From Desulfovibrio porci (lineage in GTDB: Bacteria; Desulfobacterota; Desulfovibrionia; Desulfovibrionales; Desulfovibrionaceae), in assembly GCF_009696265.1 (NCBI RefSeq), contig NZ_VUMH01000014.1, positions 1 to 64,000 of the forward strand: DNA of 64,000 nucleotides, given 5' to 3'. The notes beneath the pieces were generated by a model. The model was given only the letters and a program-made list of their open reading frames with translations, searched no databases and had not been told where the DNA came from. The position numbers were made by a program, and so were the translations under genes. Position 1 is the stretch's first letter; each line of letters opens with the position of its first letter. Below are positions 62,282-64,000 of this stretch, piece by piece.

Positions 62282-63079
62282 ATGCTGACTTTCGGAAGCA
62301 TCGGCTGCGGCAACATGGGCGGCGCCATCCTGGAGGGCGTGGCAAAACTCGGCACATGGCGCGTCATTGGTTTCGATCCCAGCCCGGCGGCCCTTGAGGG
62401 ATTGCGGGAACGCTGCGGCCTTGCGCCCTGCGCCGATGAAATCGAGACGGCCCGGCAGGCCGACGTGGTGCTTATCGCGGTGAAGCCGCAGCATGTGCGG
62501 GGCGTGGTGGAAAAAATAGCTGCCCATCTGACGGGCAAGCTGCTGGTCTCCCTGGCGGCGGGCGTAGCGCTGGAACGGATCAAGACCTACAGCGCCCAAG
62601 CCTGCCCGGCCGTCGTCATCATGCCCAATACGCCCGCCATGGTGGGCGAAGGCTGTTGCGCGCTTTGTCTGGACGACCCGACCCTGGACGCAACGCAGAA
62701 AAAACTGGTGCTGGAGCTGTTCAGCGCCATCAGCACCGCCGTGGTGCTGCACGAATCCCAGATTCCCGAGTTTTCCGCGCTCATCGGCAGCGGGCCCGCC
62801 TTCATCTTCCATCTGCTGGAATCCTTTGTGGAAGCGGGTCTGCGTCTGGGCTTCCCCTACCTCGACGCCAAACAGCTTGTGGAAAAACTCATGCTCGGCA
62901 GCGTCAGACTGGCCCAAGAGAACCCCGACACGCCCCACGCCAGACTGCGCATGAACGTCTGCTCGCCCGGCGGTTCATCCATTGCGGGGACCAACGAACT
63001 GGACCGTCTGGCTGTGCGCGGGGCCATCATTGACGCTGTTCTGGCCACCCACCGACGGGCTCTGGAAATGGCGTCCTGA
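62282..63079 (+). CDS. proC: Pyrroline-5-carboxylate reductase (ProC family)
   Basis: A 265-aa NAD(P)H-dependent reductase. N-terminal GSIGCGNMGGAILEGV, then VVLIAVKPQHV, PAVVIMPNTPAMVGEG and GSGPAFIFHLLESFVEAGLRLG, ending with the RMNVCSPGGSSIAGTNEL segment, all typical. Normally the last step of proline synthesis. Its position in a transporter/dehydrogenase operon suggests it could instead reduce a related cyclic imine. AAGGAG precedes the ATG 17 bp after the NSS stop. Confidence 0.9.
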   Translation: MLTFGSIGCGNMGGAILEGVAKLGTWRVIGFDPSPAALEGLRERCGLAPCADEIETARQADVVLIAVKPQHVRGVVEKIAAHLTGKLLVSLAAGVALERIKTYSAQACPAVVIMPNTPAMVGEGCCALCLDDPTLDATQKKLVLELFSAISTAVVLHESQIPEFSALIGSGPAFIFHLLESFVEAGLRLGFPYLDAKQLVEKLMLGSVRLAQENPDTPHARLRMNVCSPGGSSIAGTNELDRLAVRGAIIDAVLATHRRALEMAS

Positions 63080-63085
63080 CGCGCC

Positions 63086-63117
63086 GGGGCGGAGGCCGCG
63101 CGGAACGCCTCCGCCCC
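63086..63117 (+). terminator. Hairpin after proC
   Basis: GGGGCGGAGGC (63086-63096) pairs with 63107-63117. No T-run follows, so a weak or Rho-assisted end. Nothing else in 63118-63345 looks like a gene. Confidence 0.5.
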
Positions 63118-63345
63118 GTATCGGGGAACCGGATGCCCGTCCGCTCTTTGCAAGATTCCTCCCGGACGTGCAGGCCGCCATCGGCCTTATCGCGCAATGC
63201 CATATGGTGCCCATAACCATCGGCATAGCGTCGCTAACGGGGCTGTGGCGGTTTCGCAATGCGTGCAATACGTCATGCTTCTGTGGGCGCTGGTCCGCGC
63301 GGACTGAAATCGCTTCACCCTGGAGCGGCGCTCCTGAGCGTAACA

Positions 63346-63374
63346 GGTCCCGCGCGCAGCGCACGCGCGGGACC
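63346..63374 (-). terminator. Hairpin downstream of the binding-protein gene
   Basis: GGTCCCGCGCG (63346-63356) pairs with 63364-63374. Convergent end for the minus-strand gene; weak T content on either side. Confidence 0.45.
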
Positions 63375-63415
63375 CCTGGACAGCCGCCGTTCAGGCGGGG
63401 ACAGCACGCGCAGGT

Positions 63416-64000
63416 TTACTTGTACGGCGGAACAGGCTGCTTGACCATCTTCAGGAACTTGTCGGTTACATAGTCGGCGCTCTTGACCTTTTCATATTCA
63501 GCGGGGGTCAGTCGGCCCAGCTGGGTAAAGAAGGCGGCCAGATACTGCTGCCATTGCTGCGCTTCGCTCATGCCCCTGGAGTTGTCCAGCAGCTTGAGCT
63601 GTTCTTCATAATTGAACACCGGGTGGGTCTTGATGTCCTTGAGGGCCACTTCCGGGGTGTACTGCTGGCCGGCCCACTCCATGAAGAAACGGCGGTACAG
63701 GGGCGCCAGGCTTTCCGGAGGTTCGTTCTTGAGCATGTGGATGCCGCGCATATAGGCGCGCAGGAAGGCCGCGATGACCTCGGGGTTGGCGTCGGCGAAC
63801 TTCTTGTCGGCCTGGATCACGATAGGCAGGGTCTGGCCGCAGTTCTTGATGTCGCCGGCCATCTTCCAGCCCTTGGCCTCGCCCACATAGAGATGCGGAG
63901 CCCAGAGGGCCACGCCGTCGCCGGTGCCGTTTTCAAACGCTCCCAGCGCCTGGGGCTGGTCCATGTTCTTGATGATCACGTCCTTGTCCGTGAGGCCCAG
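63416..64000 (-). CDS. ABC transporter substrate-binding protein, TauA/SsuA/NitT type (5' end outside the window)
   Basis: The last 194 residues of a periplasmic binding protein of the nitrate/sulfonate/taurine class. Visible are DKDVIIKNMDQPQALGAFENG, an ALWAPHLYVGEAKGWK-type hinge segment, and LPIVIQADKKFADANPEVIAAFLRAYMRG, characteristic of the SsuA/TauA group. The ligand could be an alkanesulfonate, taurine, nitrate or a thiamine precursor. The gene enters from the right edge on the minus strand, so permease and ATPase genes, if linked, are not seen. Confidence 0.85.
   Translation of the reverse strand: MGLTDKDVIIKNMDQPQALGAFENGTGDGVALWAPHLYVGEAKGWKMAGDIKNCGQTLPIVIQADKKFADANPEVIAAFLRAYMRGIHMLKNEPPESLAPLYRRFFMEWAGQQYTPEVALKDIKTHPVFNYEEQLKLLDNSRGMSEAQQWQQYLAAFFTQLGRLTPAEYEKVKSADYVTDKFLKMVKQPVPPYK

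Noticed and set aside
62982-63473. Long plus-strand frame overlapping proC and the gap after it
   Set aside because: Overlaps proC in another frame and crosses two hairpins; no ribosome site.

Overview
The window looks like a chromosomal segment of a high-G+C sulfate-reducing deltaproteobacterium of the Desulfovibrio/Desulfovibrionaceae type. The strongest indications are gene content and order. There is an aromatic operon that opens with the archaeal-type ADTH synthase and 3-dehydroquinate synthase II instead of classical DAHP synthase/AroB. There is a split flagellar locus (flhB-flhA, then flhF-flhG-fliA-cheY-fliL-like). There is also a bifunctional PFK-2/FBPase-2-like protein, a TSUP-type permease and a CbiR-like protein. 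This assignment is by recognition only; no database was searched. I see no rRNA, tRNA or CRISPR array.

Layout. 1-1,250: the 3' end of an IS481-family element lying against a beheaded hybrid histidine kinase, then small repeats. 1,300-5,400 (minus strand): PHP phosphoesterase, ribF, an unknown gene and a DEAD-box helicase. 5,570-7,850: hisI-hisG and a YkgJ-type cysteine-cluster protein. 8,200-11,200: TSUP permease with a partner membrane protein, and a PilZ-like protein. 11,650-15,530: a sigma-54 promoter with an 82-aa gene, tyrS, an Asp/Glu racemase homologue and the PFK-2-like protein. 15,530-19,300 (minus): TerC-CBS protein, tsf, rpsB. 19,400-26,550 (plus): a gene interrupted by an in-frame UGA, an M16 peptidase, sulfotransferase, CbiR-like protein, DHH phosphoesterase and methyltransferase. 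26,550-29,950 (minus): a dcyD-like/nhaC/gntR cassette with a shared operator-like motif. 30,100-35,660 (plus): the aromatic amino acid operon, preceded by an aromatic-rich leader peptide and an intrinsic terminator. 35,660-37,950: a secreted unknown protein, an IS481 relic and an MFS transporter. 38,160-42,260: flhB, flhA and a DUF533/TerB-like gene. 42,540-47,040: C_GCAxxG protein, a surface-carbohydrate-type protein, mtnA, a secreted unknown and a DUF3467-like protein. 47,160-52,820: a structured leader followed by the second flagellar/chemotaxis block. 52,820-63,080: a mosaic of small repeats, a Tat-type amidase, a gamma-glutamyltransferase gene split by an amber codon, GntR, saccharopine-dehydrogenase-like enzyme, NhaC, NSS transporter and ProC. 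The window ends inside a TauA/SsuA-type binding protein.

How it fits together. The aromatic operon carries out the ends of the pathway (ADTH and dehydroquinate formation, EPSP synthase, prephenate dehydratase and dehydrogenase). It appears to be controlled by ribosome-mediated attenuation sensing Phe/Tyr/Trp, which is the most interesting signal here. Two separate cassettes pair a GntR(FCD) regulator with an NhaC-type antiporter and an amino-acid enzyme, suggesting sodium-coupled amino acid or sulfonate use. Several families of short inverted-repeat elements sit in the intergenic gaps, and two genes carry in-frame stops.
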